A program made the position numbers and the translations under genes. From Cyrtodaria siliqua (taxonomy: Eukaryota > Mollusca > Bivalvia > Adapedonta > Hiatellidae), in contig JAWPHD010002640.1 of the NCBI GenBank assembly GCA_037043455.1, forward strand, positions 1-64,000: a stretch of DNA of 64,000 nt. The letters run 5' to 3'. Position 1 is the stretch's first letter; each line of letters starts with the position of its first letter. The notes under the pieces were generated by a model. The model ran no database searches, had not been told where the DNA came from, and was given only the letters and a program-made list of their open reading frames with translations. Shown in pieces: positions 22,574 through 33,530 of this stretch.

Positions 22574-22803
22574 CATAATATACTGCATCTGTACGCCGGC
22601 AGTATGTTTTATACATCTAATAATATACTGCATCTGTACGCCGGCAGTATGTTTTATACATCTAATAATATACTGCATCTGTACGCCGGCAGTATGTTTT
22701 ATACATCTAATAATATACTGCATCTGTACGCCGGCAGTATGTTTTATACATCTAATAATATACTGCATCTGTACGCCGACAGTATGTTTTATACATCTAA
22801 TAA
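22574..22803 (+). repeat. 45-bp minisatellite, 5 copies
   Basis: Five near-identical 45-bp units have core ACTGCATCTGTACGCCGGCA, then GTATGTTTTATACATCTAAT. Units differ by single changes (the last has CCGACA). Because 45 is a multiple of three, frames stay open on both strands and make 15-residue repeat peptides. These are not genes. GTACGCCGGC and its neighbours contain short self-complementary stretches. Confidence 0.95.
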
Positions 22804-24716
22804 TATAATCCATTTGTATGAGATACGTTAGACACTTCTATAGAGTTGGTTAAAATGAATATAAACCAGATCTGGCAAGTAGAACAAAAGAACAGAAACG
22901 GAACTGTTTTAGTCAAAAGAGACAGTATTGAGAGGTTAGGTAAAAGAGTATGAAAGTGGATCTTTGGAAACGGCCGAACACGATAAATACGACATATTGC
23001 AGTCTCGGTTTGATTGAGACTGTTCATGAACGGTAAAGAAATATGCTTGCTACCGCTCACGCCCTCTAGAACCGGGTTGAGCAGAACACAATATTCATAA
23101 ATTCAATAGTACAGAATTAAGTTGTTTTAGCCAAATGAAACTATGGTGTGAATTTAAGTAAGTTATTTATCTATCAGGATCTGCGGATGTACATCCAAGG
23201 AGGAGAGAAGTAAATCACGACTGAAGTAATTGTCGGTGAATTCAGTGAGACAGTAGTATATAGTATAGTAATTGACAGCAATGTATAAGTTTGTGAAACT
23301 TGACGATTATGTACGTCGGCTCGAAGTTACTTTACTTTGTTGATGCCACATGCTTGATTGGTTGTTTGTCGCCGGATCTAATACATTTCACGATTTTTCC
23401 TTTCAGCGTCTTTCAATTGATGTTATGGTCAGTACAGTGTAGTGTACATGTTCTGCTATTGGTTATGTTCTGCTATTGGTGAGCTAGCAAATCGACGTGT
23501 ATTTGGAGTTTCATGCGCCGACAAACGGTTTCGTCGACATACTTTTTTTTCAGTTGGTGCATGTATCACAGAAGTAAACCATTTGTGTTAAGATGCCTAA
23601 ATTCACAATGGTGTGTACAAAGCAGATGAACGTTCGATTAGCCATACCATAGCGAGAATGTATCAGCATTGATGAGAAATGACGTAGTCTTCGATTCATG
23701 AACATAGGTTCTGGGATATTAGAGGAGAAAGTAGACATGATAATAGCAATGTATATGTTAAAAGTTTAGAGTTTGTAATATGTGTGCGTTGGACAAATTA
23801 GAAATGAATTTGGTACTTTACAATTAATTGTGCATGAGGGAGTTATATATTTAGATACAAAGTACAGAATTGTTAGTGTTAACCGTAAATAAATATACAT
23901 TGACATCGTTATAAAAACCTCATTTCGAGTAGGTTGTATGATACTCTAGTCAGAGTTCTATCTAGATGATATTGGTGTATTATATAGTATCTTCGTCAAA
24001 TGACCTTCGTCATACATGTTAGGTTATATGGAACGTTCTTTGGTTTTGGAGTTAGTATGATCTTATCTAACAACCTTTGCTTCATTGGTAGTCTGATAGA
24101 TATCAGTGTGCGGCTTAGTTTTGCAGTTAATACATCTAGATATCTAGATGTGCCACACGAGCCAGAGTGGCCCATCTCGTCATCCGCTGCGTTCGGTTTA
24201 AGCTTGGCCCCCCCGATATAATGTCACGAAGGTGTTTTGGTCTTTTGTATGCGTTTAAGGGTAAAAAAAAGTATGAAATGAGAATTTGGAAATCTTCGAA
24301 CACGAGAAATACAAACAATAGTGCCCCCATCTTCCTTATTGCCCTCATCTGACGTATTGCCCTTATTGCCCTCACTTTTACTGGAATGTTTCTATAAAGT
24401 CCAACACTCAGAGATATCTTCATGTATAGGGCACAACCTTAGTAATGAAGACTAGTTGTTGTACTAACTGGGATACCGTCTGTAAATAAAGAAGACTCAA
24501 ACACCTGTTTGAGACATATTGACAGCTAAATTGTGGGTCAGTGTTTGGTTTTAATTCTGCCTAGGATCGGTATGTTGAGTGCCATGTCGCCATATATGTT
24601 TGAATATACTTGTTGAATATTCTAAGAAATAAATAGACTATTTTCTTACATGACTGTCACAAACTGTGTTTGTATATACATATTACATATGCTAAATAAG
24701 GAGGAAACTTATACTC
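22804..24716. other. Non-coding gap
   Basis: No gene was recognised in 1.9 kb. A lone, decayed satellite unit (GCTCACGCCCTCTAGAACCG, 23057-23076) related to 40770-41160 is present. Short TTGCCCTCA/TTGCCCTTA repeats occur at about 24336-24376. Confidence 0.35.
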
Positions 24717-24900
24717 CCCAGTGGCCTACGTTGCCACTGACCGTTCCAAGGCGGTAGCCCTATTGTCAACCCTTTTGTGTTTGTGATGTCGTTTACTTTT
24801 ATTATTACTTTTGCCTTCTTGTTTGTCTGGTTGCATGTTTGTTTCTGTGTTTTGTGGTTGACTGTCCTCCTTGAATGCTTCTTTCCCTGTCCGATCTTTT
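24717..24900 (+). repeat. Penelope-like 3' end, solo
   Basis: AGTGGCCTACGTTGCCACTG and ACCGTTCCAAGGCGGTAGCC at 24719, then AACCCTTTTGTGTTTGTGAT and CTTTCCCTGTCCGATC, match the 3' region at 17840-17900 and 18785-18950 without coding sequence. It is a strongly 5'-truncated insertion. Confidence 0.7.
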
Positions 24901-26267
24901 TATATTTTTTTTATACAAAATGACAATTATTTTACATGACACAAACTGTGTTTTTATATACATATTGCATAATTATGCTAAATAAGAAATAAAATTAGTA
25001 TGTTAAGTTACAAACTGTATTACTGAAACAGAAACTATATTTACACACTATGACGTACAATATAACTCGTCCCGAGTTTTAAAATTGTTTAGAGTTTAAT
25101 AAAACTATTTTCTAGACTTTAATGCCGTGATTATGACTAAGAAGGAGCTTATATATCACGGCATTAAGGTCAAAGAGGAAAGAAAACACAACCGTATTAA
25201 CAGGATAATGTAGTTTTATGTCAATAATTGTCGATCTGACATGAAGCCAGGCACAATATTCAAACTTCTTATTGTTTCAATGTGTGTATAACACATTTTA
25301 ATGACTTCATGGCAAGTGTTTTCACAGTTTACAATATAATACAACTGAAAGTATTTTGTCTTGAGGATCTTGAGATCAAGTAAAATTAATTTTTGGTATT
25401 CTTTTTTTTTTAGAGAGGCTCGACTGGCTCCTGGTCTGCAAAATGAGACAAGCCCGGAATGGATTTCGAGGAGCCCCGGGCGTCGGGCTATACTACTTTT
25501 CGAGCACTGACTTTATTCAGTAATATTTATAAAGATTGATCTAGATTATGGCCCGGTATTTCCCTCTGTTTTGACTACTGAATAACACACTCGGTCATAT
25601 TGTAGTTTAACATTATCGGCCCAATAATCGCTAAATAGATACGAATGAAAGGCAGGTATTCAAATTGCAGTCAAGTTACAATATAAATACACAATACCTT
25701 ATACATTTAGTTATTTCACTCCAGTGTCATACGTATACGGATCTGTTAAGTTTAATTGTCAGGTAAGAAACTTGTTAATACACCATTCTTAAAACAAAGG
25801 ATTGATCTTAAAGGGGATAAATCAGACATTTCTTAGGGGTCTAGGGTCCGACTTAAATTTGACAAAGATATTAATATTTTCTATTTTTACATGGCCGAAC
25901 TATAATTAATGAGCCTAAATGGACTCTTATTTAACAAAAAAAGTCATTCTGCACAGTAATATGTTCTATCTTAGGTTACGCACCAGGGTTAAGATGAACA
26001 AGATGATGTCAAGCCTAATTGTATTCACAATTTTAGACCTGAAAATCAAGGTTCTAAATTACAATTCTGATTGATACTATTTTTTATAATGGATTAGAAC
26101 TTTCAATAATCTAGAAAAAGCCTGGTGTGCCACCTTTAAAGTGACAGTCGGCACTTTTGTTGTAGTTATTCAGGGACTAACATTAGGAACTAGATAGCCT
26201 GATAAGAATTTTAATGCAATATGATGTTGACATCTTTCAGTTATTCATCCAATCAATTACGAAAATG
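24901..26267. other. Non-coding gap with a small hairpin
   Basis: A hairpin at 25117-25169 has arms CTTTAATGCCGTGAT / ATCACGGCATTAAGG around about 23 bases. A GC-rich patch at 25418-25490 (GGCTCGACTGGCTCCTGG to CCCCGGGCGTCGGGC) is embedded in AT-rich DNA. No gene is seen. Confidence 0.5.
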
Positions 26268-26490
26268 TTTAAAGGGACATATGACATTATTGACTCTCTT
26301 TTAAACGAGCGTATTCCCTTATTAAGTTAAACCTGTTTTAGAATAACGAAGAAAAATGAAAAACTCAAACTGTATTTTATAATACGTACATAATAGGCAA
26401 GCAAGTTAAAAGTATACTGGATACATTAACCGAGGCGTTTTTTAATTAATTACTTGATAAACACTCATGATTGTCGTGTGTCCCCTTAAA
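26268..26490 (+). mobile_element. Family E MITE, internally deleted
   Basis: TTTAAAGGGACATATGACAT at 26268 and GATTGTCGTGTGTCCCCTTA ending at 26488 are the inverted ends. The interior is about 100 bp shorter than in intact copies. Confidence 0.8.
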
Positions 26491-26525
26491 ATACTACGAG
26501 TTTTATTGAGCAAACTTATATTATT

Positions 26526-26607
26526 TGAAAGGGACACACGACACTCAAGAAAGTATATGCAGCATTAAAATAAACTTAAATAGATAACAACTTAATAGAC
26601 CACTTTC
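26526..26607 (+). mobile_element. Family E MITE, left end only
   Basis: GAAAGGGACACACGACACTC starts at 26527. The copy stops where the next family E copy begins at 26608, so it was truncated by, or served as target for, that insertion. Confidence 0.65.
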
Positions 26608-26930
26608 TTAAAGGGACACACGGTAATCTTGATTTTTAAAAACTCGCTGCGTCCCGTTAATTGTTCTACATAACATGCATTATTTCAATCATTAATGTTA
26701 ATTATAAGAATAGTATAAATCAAATTGTTTTGGTATATTACTGACTTTTGATAATATTGCACCAATAATATATTTCAACATTTGGTAAAATAACGATGAA
26801 AATTGAAATCTCAAAACATTAATTAAAGATATGCAAGCAGGTTTAAAGTCAAAATTTCACTGTATTAATAAATCGAGAAGGTAATTTTGATGTTTGATAA
26901 CAACTTTGAGATTGCCGTGTGTCCCTTTAA
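26608..26930 (+). mobile_element. Family E MITE, intact copy with TTAA ends
   Basis: TTAA at 26608-26611 and 26927-26930 flank about 315 bp with inverted ends AGGGACACACGGTAATCTTG and GATTGCCGTGTGTCCCT. The interior carries AACTCGCTGCGTCCCGTTAA, ATTAATGTTAATTATAAG and AATAAATCGAGAAGG. Orientation is opposite to the copy at 11566. Confidence 0.9.
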
Positions 26931-27161
26931 AATGGATTGCTCGGCAAAGATGTTATAGTTCTAACGAAAGGGCTTGGCACTGTATTTCACATGTCGAATC
27001 GTTGTTGTTGCGAAAGACGATTCATGTTCTTTTTGTATGTTAATATATTAGATATATAGTTGGAGGACATCATAAAAAACATGTTTACATGTGTATGGAG
27101 CAATTTGATTTTAATTATTATTTATAAAAAAAAAAGCTAGATTTATTTAATAATTAACAGC

Positions 27162-27290
27162 TTGTCAATCTTGAAGTAGTTGGTTAGCATTAAAAACAGC
27201 ACATCGATTTATTAATCCACTACCATTTTGACTTTAAACCTGCTTTTATTCAATTAAATAAATGGTAACGAAATTTCTGTTTTATTTCAT
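27162..27290 (+). mobile_element. Family E MITE, left part
   Basis: GTCAATCTTGAAGTAGTTGG, CATCGATTTATTAATCCACT and CTTTAAACCTGCTTTTATTC match the first third of the intact copies. The terminal GGGACAC is lost. Confidence 0.65.
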
Positions 27291-28107
27291 AATAGCCGTT
27301 AAGTATGAAATAGTTTGTATTCGTCCTACTTTACCATGCATAAACCGATGTTATAGAAGCGTTTTTACTCATAACAATGCTTTAAAGTGCAAATTAACTG
27401 TTTACGGCTAAAGTCCCGGGCTTCGCTACTGCAATTAAGAATTGGTGACGCCATTTTGCCAAACAATTATAAACAGATCATTTTTAAATATCCAATATAA
27501 TGTTCATTTTTCTTTATCAGATATAAACATATCGTTCAACTTAAATATATCTTAATAATTTAATCTTAATAACGCAATTGCCTTAATATAAGAGAATAAC
27601 TTTTCATTTCCTAAACAATTCCGAAATAAACATACATTGCTATTTCAGGGTAGTAGTGTAATGCTGTTGTAATATAGAATAGATATTTTTGCAAAAATGT
27701 TCGCATACATATACTTATACGTTAGACATCAGAAAAGCTTACTACTGTAAATAATTTGGCTACTTATGTATTTGATGGTTTTAAAATTCGAAATGATATA
27801 TATTACAATCAATAAATACTAGTACTCTCCCAAGAGGTACTCTAACAACAATATTACTGTCTGTGACACGTGGATTTGAAGAATGTTTCTCTTTTAAAAT
27901 TGTTTATGGTAAAACTTATACTGTTAGAAATAGCATAATTAAAACTGATTTAGAAAGTTAGTATACTGTACACAATTTGATATTGTGTAATGTTTATTAC
28001 TTCCATCGACCTCTGCAATTGAAAATTGTTTGTGTATTTGTATACTCATGGACCAAATGGTCTACTGTATTTGTCGAATAAACTAAACTACGTTATTGTT
28101 TTGCAGT
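27291..28107. other. Upstream region of the dynein-stalk gene
   Basis: No upstream coding exon was recognised. A splice-acceptor-like ATTGTTTTGCAG ends at 28107, so part of this interval may be an intron. No TATA-type promoter can be assigned. Confidence 0.35.
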
Positions 28108-28140
28108 AGACGTATATCCAAGATTATTACATCACACAAT

Positions 28141-28476
28141 ATGTCCTCTACGAAGCTAACGGACAAAGACGTGACTTTAGTCAAATCAATGAGTAATCCA
28201 CCAGAAGGCGTAAAGGACGTTATTACCGCAACCCTCATCCTGATGGGCCATTCTCCGGACGAACTTACCTGGCACAAATGCAGGAATATTTTGGGCAAAA
28301 AAGGGGACGAATCGCTACTGAACAGAATGAAAACCTATGATGCAAAGACATGTACTTCTGAAAACAAAGACAAAGCAAAGAAATTTCTAGAAGGTAAATC
28401 AAAAGAAAAGATAATGTCTATAAGCACTGCTTCAGCGGAGTTTTACCAGTGGTGTATGGCAGTCATACATGAATAA
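28141..28476 (+). CDS. Solitary dynein heavy chain microtubule-binding stalk domain
   Basis: A 111-residue frame, ATG at 28141 to TAA at 28474-28476. Most of it matches the microtubule-binding tip of dynein heavy chains. LTDKDVTLVKSMSNPPEGVK (residues 6-25) carries the NPPEGVK signature of this domain. LILMG and a tryptophan (W44) follow, then ILGKKGDESLLNRMKTYDAK, matching the usual LLxDxxFLxxLxxYDKD segment. SISTASAEFYQWCMAVI near the C-terminus matches the SxAxxxLxxWVxAM end. In dynein this tip sits between coiled-coil helices of a motor of over 4,000 residues; here almost no coiled coil and no AAA+ module is present. A splice-acceptor-like TTTTGCAG lies 33 bases before the ATG, suggesting a 5' leader exon. 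AATAAA at 28473 overlaps the stop. It could be a small host gene that binds microtubules without motor activity, or a captured exon. The domain call is firm; expression is unknown. Confidence 0.7.
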   Translation: MSSTKLTDKDVTLVKSMSNPPEGVKDVITATLILMGHSPDELTWHKCRNILGKKGDESLLNRMKTYDAKTCTSENKDKAKKFLEGKSKEKIMSISTASAEFYQWCMAVIHE

Positions 28477-28881
28477 AGAGGACAGCGTAGCTCCAGAATG
28501 CGACAGTGGGTACTACGTAGGTGACCTGCTACTTAGGTCATCACACGCAACAAAATACGAGATAGTGGAGCCTATACGGACATATGTGACAGATTGTACT
28601 TCATGTCAAAAACCAATGGCAACATACGATAGCTTTGCTCAATAACATTATCACTTATTGTACAGTAGTTCTTGCAAATATATGTATCACCTTTCATAGA
28701 CGAGTAAATATTATACTGCAAATATCCTTACCATGTACAATAGTATACCTTCTTTACTTTTATATTATTTGAATTGCAAATTTAGCCATTAATTTAATAA
28801 TTTCTATACACATTATGTCTCTGGTAGCTCATATTGTCGCATATGTCAACTGAAACTATTAATTGTAAAACACGATTGTAA
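28477..28881. other. 3' flank of the dynein-stalk frame
   Basis: No further coding sequence is recognised. The region just after the stop (28477-28640) is less AT-rich than the surroundings and may be transcribed 3' UTR. Confidence 0.35.
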
Positions 28882-29063
28882 AATTAAGAGATAACCATGC
28901 TAAGATTTTCAATCTGGGACGGTATGTGAGTGGTTTTACAGTCTGAATTTCGTTTTACGGCGACGCGGTAGCGAAGCCGTAAAACGTAATTTCAGACCGT
29001 AAATCCAACCACACACCGTCCCAGATTGAAAATAATTATTGACATGGTTATCTCAATTCTAAT
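28882..29063. repeat. Foldback MITE, ~85-bp arms
   Basis: AAGAGATAACCATG at 28886 pairs with CATGGTTATCTCAATT ending at about 29056. TTTTCAATCTGGGACGGT pairs with ACCGTCCCAGATTGAAAAT. CGTTTTACGGC pairs with GCCGTAAAACG around a CGACGCGGTAGCGAA hinge near 28960-28976. Arms are almost complete with a few bulges. Confidence 0.9.
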
Positions 29064-29390
29064 GCTTTTTAATTTAAATGCCAGAAAAATAAAGTAAAAT
29101 TATACATACACACTTGTTTTCTATGAAAACTCAAATTAATCGGTAACCGCATTTTGTTGACATCATCCAATGACGTAGCTTGTTTCAACGTTATGTGACG
29201 TCACGTACTTTTCAGACGGTAAATAGCGCGTTTTTACGTCCGCAAATTTTAGACGTTAGCCATAACGTTACATAATAGTTGCATTATAATTAACCTTTTG
29301 AATAACATGAATAAGGCACTGCCTCATAGCGAGCTCAACTCATTAAAAAAACAAACTGGAATGCAAATGAAAATTATAATCAGCACATTA

Positions 29391-29545
29391 TGGTTATTAG
29401 AGCCACCTCAGTGAGAGGTGAAGAATAAAAAAAATAATCATGAAAACCTGCCCTACTCTTACTGTCAGAAAGATTGTAATAATTATTTAACATGCAGACA
29501 GGATAACCTTTGGTTGTTTGGACCTTCTATTTACCATCTCCATCA
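29391..29545 (-). mobile_element. SINE A fragment
   Basis: TTATTAGAGCCACCTCAGTG, CCTGCCCTACTCTTACTGTC and ATTTAACATGCAGACAGGAT align with the central domain of the SINE at 3183-3415. The tRNA-like head is missing or unrecognisable. Confidence 0.6.
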
Positions 29546-29889
29546 GACGGACAAAGCCAAGGGAAAATGTCTTGCGCAAGATCTGAAATTGTCGGACAGC
29601 TTATTGGAATGAACACCAAAAGTACATTAATGTGCAACACACGGTCTATTGAAAACACATAGGCAAATTTTAAGAGCTAATTATGATCTATGAAGATCCT
29701 AGCTCTTTACTTGGAAGAAGAAGAAGGGATTTAGGAGTATGACTGGACATGAAAACTGCATGACCTTGAATAAAGGACCCATAGATGTGTATGCTACTGA
29801 CCACATGGACTGGACAAGAACATTTTTCTTAAGGGCAATTGAAATAAAACTTCAATCGTTTTTGTTTGTTTGGCATGTAACGTCATTTT

Positions 29890-30110
29890 TCAGCACATTT
29901 TAGCCTATGTATGACGGTCAACAGTTTTTAGTGGTGGAAGCAGACTACTCACTTATTCCTGGGTAGAACATGTAAGACACATACTGTATACTTCCCGTCG
30001 TCGATAAGAATCGACACTTACAAGTCGAGTTCCCAGTGGGAATCAAACCCGCAGCTTTGAGATGGTTTCCAATGCAGCATCTTTACCCTCGCAACCATGG
30101 AGACGCTACA
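29890..30110 (-). mobile_element. tRNA-derived SINE family B, copy 2
   Basis: The reverse complement of the copy at 14045: TATGTATGACGGTC at 29909, CCTGGGTAGAACATGT, ATACTTCCCGTCGTCGATAA, and a tRNA-like head with GTGGGAATCAAACCC at 30036-30050. Confidence 0.8.
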
Positions 30111-30883
30111 AAATCATGTCTGGGTAACATACTTGAACTCACTCACTTCTCACCAATGTCACTAGACGAATGAAAGCTCGGGTTCACTTCCCCGTCTCTG
30201 CATTGTGCGCGAAAAAATGTAACTTTCTTTGTATGTAGAAAAGGAGTTTATTTTGTACTATTTTGAGATGGTGGTAATCCGACTGATTCTTGACTAAGTA
30301 GCTTGTATGTTTTGTTTTTGTTTTCAGCGATAATAGAATTCTATGTTTTGTAATGATCTCTTGAGGAATGTCATAACTTAATATCAATTACTACATAACT
30401 AATCGTTGGCCACAATTGATTGTTTGGCACATCACTTATTCCCAGTGGCCACTATTGTATTCATTAACCACAGATAACTGCGACTCATTAATGGTTCATG
30501 TACATCCAGTCCTTTTTATTTCGGTTGCAAGTTCAAGCCATCCGTTGCAGGTTATTAATGCTGAGTTCTACATAAAGCGGAACGCAGTCATAAACAACCA
30601 CAAACAATGGAAGACTGACACATACTATATTCTTTTCTTGGACATTCTTGAACATTCGAGGCATCTAAAGGTGCAGCTTAAGGCAGAAATGGCACTGAAA
30701 AATATAAAAGATATTAAAAATAACAACAAACTAGAAATGGGACAAAAACGCATGGCTCCCCCACTCGCCCGAACAGACATAATTGACGACTCGAGGTCCA
30801 ACCGTTCTCTATTGATCTGAGATCGTTTTGATTTTCAATATCCCTGTGACTATATCTATTACCTGTATCAGTAAGGCCACATC
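30111..30883. other. Gap with one long frame of unknown nature
   Basis: A 134-codon + frame at 30416-30820 is not recognisable. Its last part (from about 30760) overlaps a decayed unit of the GACCTTGACC repeat, so at least the C-terminal half is repeat-derived. Confidence 0.35.
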
Positions 30884-31130
30884 AAAAAATATGTGTGGTT
30901 TAGGTAACCCGACCGACCCTATTTTAAGGGGCCGACCCTAAAACTTTTTATGCAAAAATTAAAAAATAAATAAAAAATAAAAAAATATAAAATAAAAAAA
31001 TAAAATAAAAAAATACAAATAAAGAAATTGTTGATAATGCCAAAAAAATCATTACTGAGGAAAAAAAAAAAAGCCTACCTACCTACCCTATTTTTTTGGC
31101 CAGTGTTACCTGAACCACACATATTATTTT
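30884..31130. mobile_element. TIR element with an A-rich core
   Basis: Terminal inverted repeats ATATGTGTGGTTTAGGTAAC at about 30888 and GTTACCTGAACCACACATAT ending at about 31125 differ at one position. Inner blocks CGACCGACCCTATTTT and CTACCTACCCTATTTTTTTG continue near both ends without strict inversion. The core (30955-31075) is almost pure A with scattered T. Confidence 0.8.
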
Positions 31131-31539
31131 GTTTGGCCTATTATCTACTGGTCATGACCAACCATCAGTGTGTTAGCCAGCCAACCGTGCAGCCGTCTTT
31201 TGCACGGCCGTTTTTGAAAAATCGCGGCCAATATTTGCAGGAGTTTGTGGGGTAAAAATATAAAACAAAACAAAAATCAACACTTCTAAACTCTTACTAT
31301 CTCAATATTGTTATGTTTTGTATACATTTATAGAAGAAACGTTATCTAAAATGCACCTTTTTCACCTTTATCAGTGAAAATAAATAACCCCAGAGACACC
31401 CACTTGTCGTGAATTGACGCATAACGTGTGTAAGCAAATTATTTTGCACACCCTGTTTGCATATTTCATTTTTTTTATTTGCACACCCAGTTCTTGAATT
31501 TCTGCCTAATATACTGCCAACCATCCTTCCAAGTTTGAG

Positions 31540-32083
31540 GACCCTAGGTCCAACCATTCTCTAGTTATTGATCGGACATTGTCTAGTTATTGATCGGGGA
31601 TCGTTTGATAGTCAAGGTCACCGCGACCTTGACCTTTGACTTAGTGACCCCAACATCAATAGGGGTCATCTACTGGTCATGATCAACCATCCTTCCAAGT
31701 TTGAGGACCCTAGGTCCAACCATAGTGTAGTTATTGATCGGACATCGTTTTGATAGTCACGGTCACCGCGACCTTGACCTCTGACCTAGTGACCCCAAAA
31801 TTAATAGGGGTCATCTACTGGTCATGACCAACCATCCTTCCAAGTTTGAGGACCCTAGGTCTAACCATTCTCTAGTCATTGATTGGACATCGTTTTGATA
31901 GTCAATGTCACCACGACCTTGACCTTTGACTTAGTGACCCCAAAATCAATAGGGTCATCTACTTGTCATGACCAACCATCCTTCCAAGTTTGAGAACCCT
32001 ATGTCCAACCATTCTCTAGTTATTGATCGGACATCGTTTGTGACACAGACAGACAGACAGACCTACAGAAAGCACAAAATCAA
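31540..32083 (+). repeat. ~145-bp tandem repeat with GACCTTGACC motifs
   Basis: GCGACCTTGACC recurs at about 31624, 31769 and 31914 (145-bp spacing). Each unit continues with TAGTGACCCCAAAATCAATA, GGGGTCATCTACTGGTCATG, ACCAACCATCCTTCCAAGTT and TTGAGGACCCTAGGTC. Decayed outlying units lie at 31140-31175 and 30780-30830. The array ends in a (GACA)n run and ACAAAATCAATATGGCTCCC. Confidence 0.9.
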
Positions 32084-32672
32084 TATGGCTCCCCTCCCCT
32101 GCGAAACTCTGTTCTTATACTCAAGAACAGTTCATGAACAGTTCTAGAACATTAAGAACAGTTCCTGAACTGATTTTGATTCATTGTTCTAGAACATATG
32201 TTCCTAATATATTCTTGCACATTTTCAAGAACTATTGAAGAACATTTCAAGAACTTTAATTTTTCTTAAGATATTCTTGAAAGGTTCTTGAACAAGTTTA
32301 GAACAGTTCAAGAACCTTTAAATAGAGAAAATGTTCTAAAATTGTTCTTGAACAATTTCAAGAGCAAATCAAGAACAGTTTAGGAACTTCAGGAGTTCCT
32401 GAACTGTTCTTAATTTGTTCTAGAACAATTTGAAGAACAAATGAAGAACCGTTCAGGAACTTCAAGGGTTCTTAAACCGTTCTTAATTAGTTCTTAACTC
32501 TTAAGTGTTCTTAAACTTTAAGTGTTAAACACTAATCAAGAACAGTTTAAACCCTTGACGTTCCTAAACTGTTCTTCATTTGTTCTTGAACTTGTTTAAG
32601 AACAGTTTTAGAACATCTTCTCTATTTAAAGTTCTTCAAATGTTCTTTAAAATGTGAACTAAATTCCTTTAA

Positions 32673-32933
32673 GTAATAGATAGAGTATGGTTTCATTGAG
32701 TTGGTTCATTTAAACATCGGGATGGGCGTAGCCCATCGAGGTGTTTAAATTAACCAACGAGATGAAACCATACTCTATTTGTTTTGTAGCATGTCCATTT
32801 CAGCTCTATTTCAGTTATTCTAACAGTTATTCTCACTGTTATTCTCACAGTTATTCTGACAGGTCTTATTTTGAATTAAACGATTTACACATGTGTCTGA
32901 ACAAAGAGAATTGTCTGTGACCATGCTACAAAT
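32673..32933 (-). mobile_element. MITE family I, copy 2
   Basis: The reverse complement of 12043-12302. The palindrome, with hinge GGATGGGCGTAGCCCATCG, is at 32679-32780, followed by TAGCATGTCCATTTCAGCTC and ending at ACCATGCTACAAA. It lies nested in the quasi-palindromic element. Confidence 0.9.
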
Positions 32934-33295
32934 AGGAAATGTAATTAAGATGTGCTTAAAATATCTACAAATATGTTATCTTAATAGGAATGTCGTTACA
33001 AATCGATTACATCTGTGCAAATGTAAATATACATTAAATTAGTAAGCATTAGTCACAATATTAACCACCTAATAAACTATTGTGATCTTCCATTATTAGT
33101 CACACTACTTACTGATACAGCGTTTGAAAAGGGCATTCTTTTTGTTATGCTGACAGGCACAGGTATTAAACTGAAATATGAAATTTCTTTGTTTTAAGTA
33201 GCTTGAACACACCCCAATTATACATAGATGGCTTTTGCTGGGACATGAAAACAATTATCCATAAACTTGGTATAAAAAAACATTTAGATTAGTAT

Positions 33296-33352
33296 AAACT
33301 GATTGGGTCACCCTCGATAAATAAAGACTTTCAATTCAATTCAATTCAATTA
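33296..33352 (+). mobile_element. LINE 3' tail with (AATTC)n
   Basis: GGGTCACCCTCGATAAATAA, then AGACTTTCAATTCAATTCAA form a polyadenylation-like signal and pentamer tail typical of a non-LTR retrotransposon 3' end. The tail pentamer is shared with the family D SINEs. Confidence 0.6.
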
Positions 33353-33490
33353 TTTTGTAGCACTTAAATTTTGTGTTGATTAAATTAAAGTTCAAAAGTT
33401 TCAAATCTTTTGGGTATTTCCACAAAACAACATAATTTATTACACCATTTCCAGAACGGGTTTTTCCATAACAAACTGAATGTTTATAAA

Positions 33491-33530
33491 TGTTGTTTAA
33501 CGGCTCATCAACACAGTATTAGGTTATAAG
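33491..33530 (-). mobile_element. SINE A 3' fragment
   Basis: TGTTGTTTAACGGCTCATCA at 33491 is the minus-strand 3' end of SINE A, as at 3183. Only about 40 bases remain. Confidence 0.7.

Noticed and set aside
22560..22831. 102- and 82-codon periodic frames
   Set aside because: By-product of the 45-bp minisatellite.
30416..30820. 134-codon frame considered as a gene
   Set aside because: No recognisable domain, and its last third overlaps a decayed GACCTTGACC repeat unit. A splice-like TTGCAG inside it (30546-30551) is not enough evidence.
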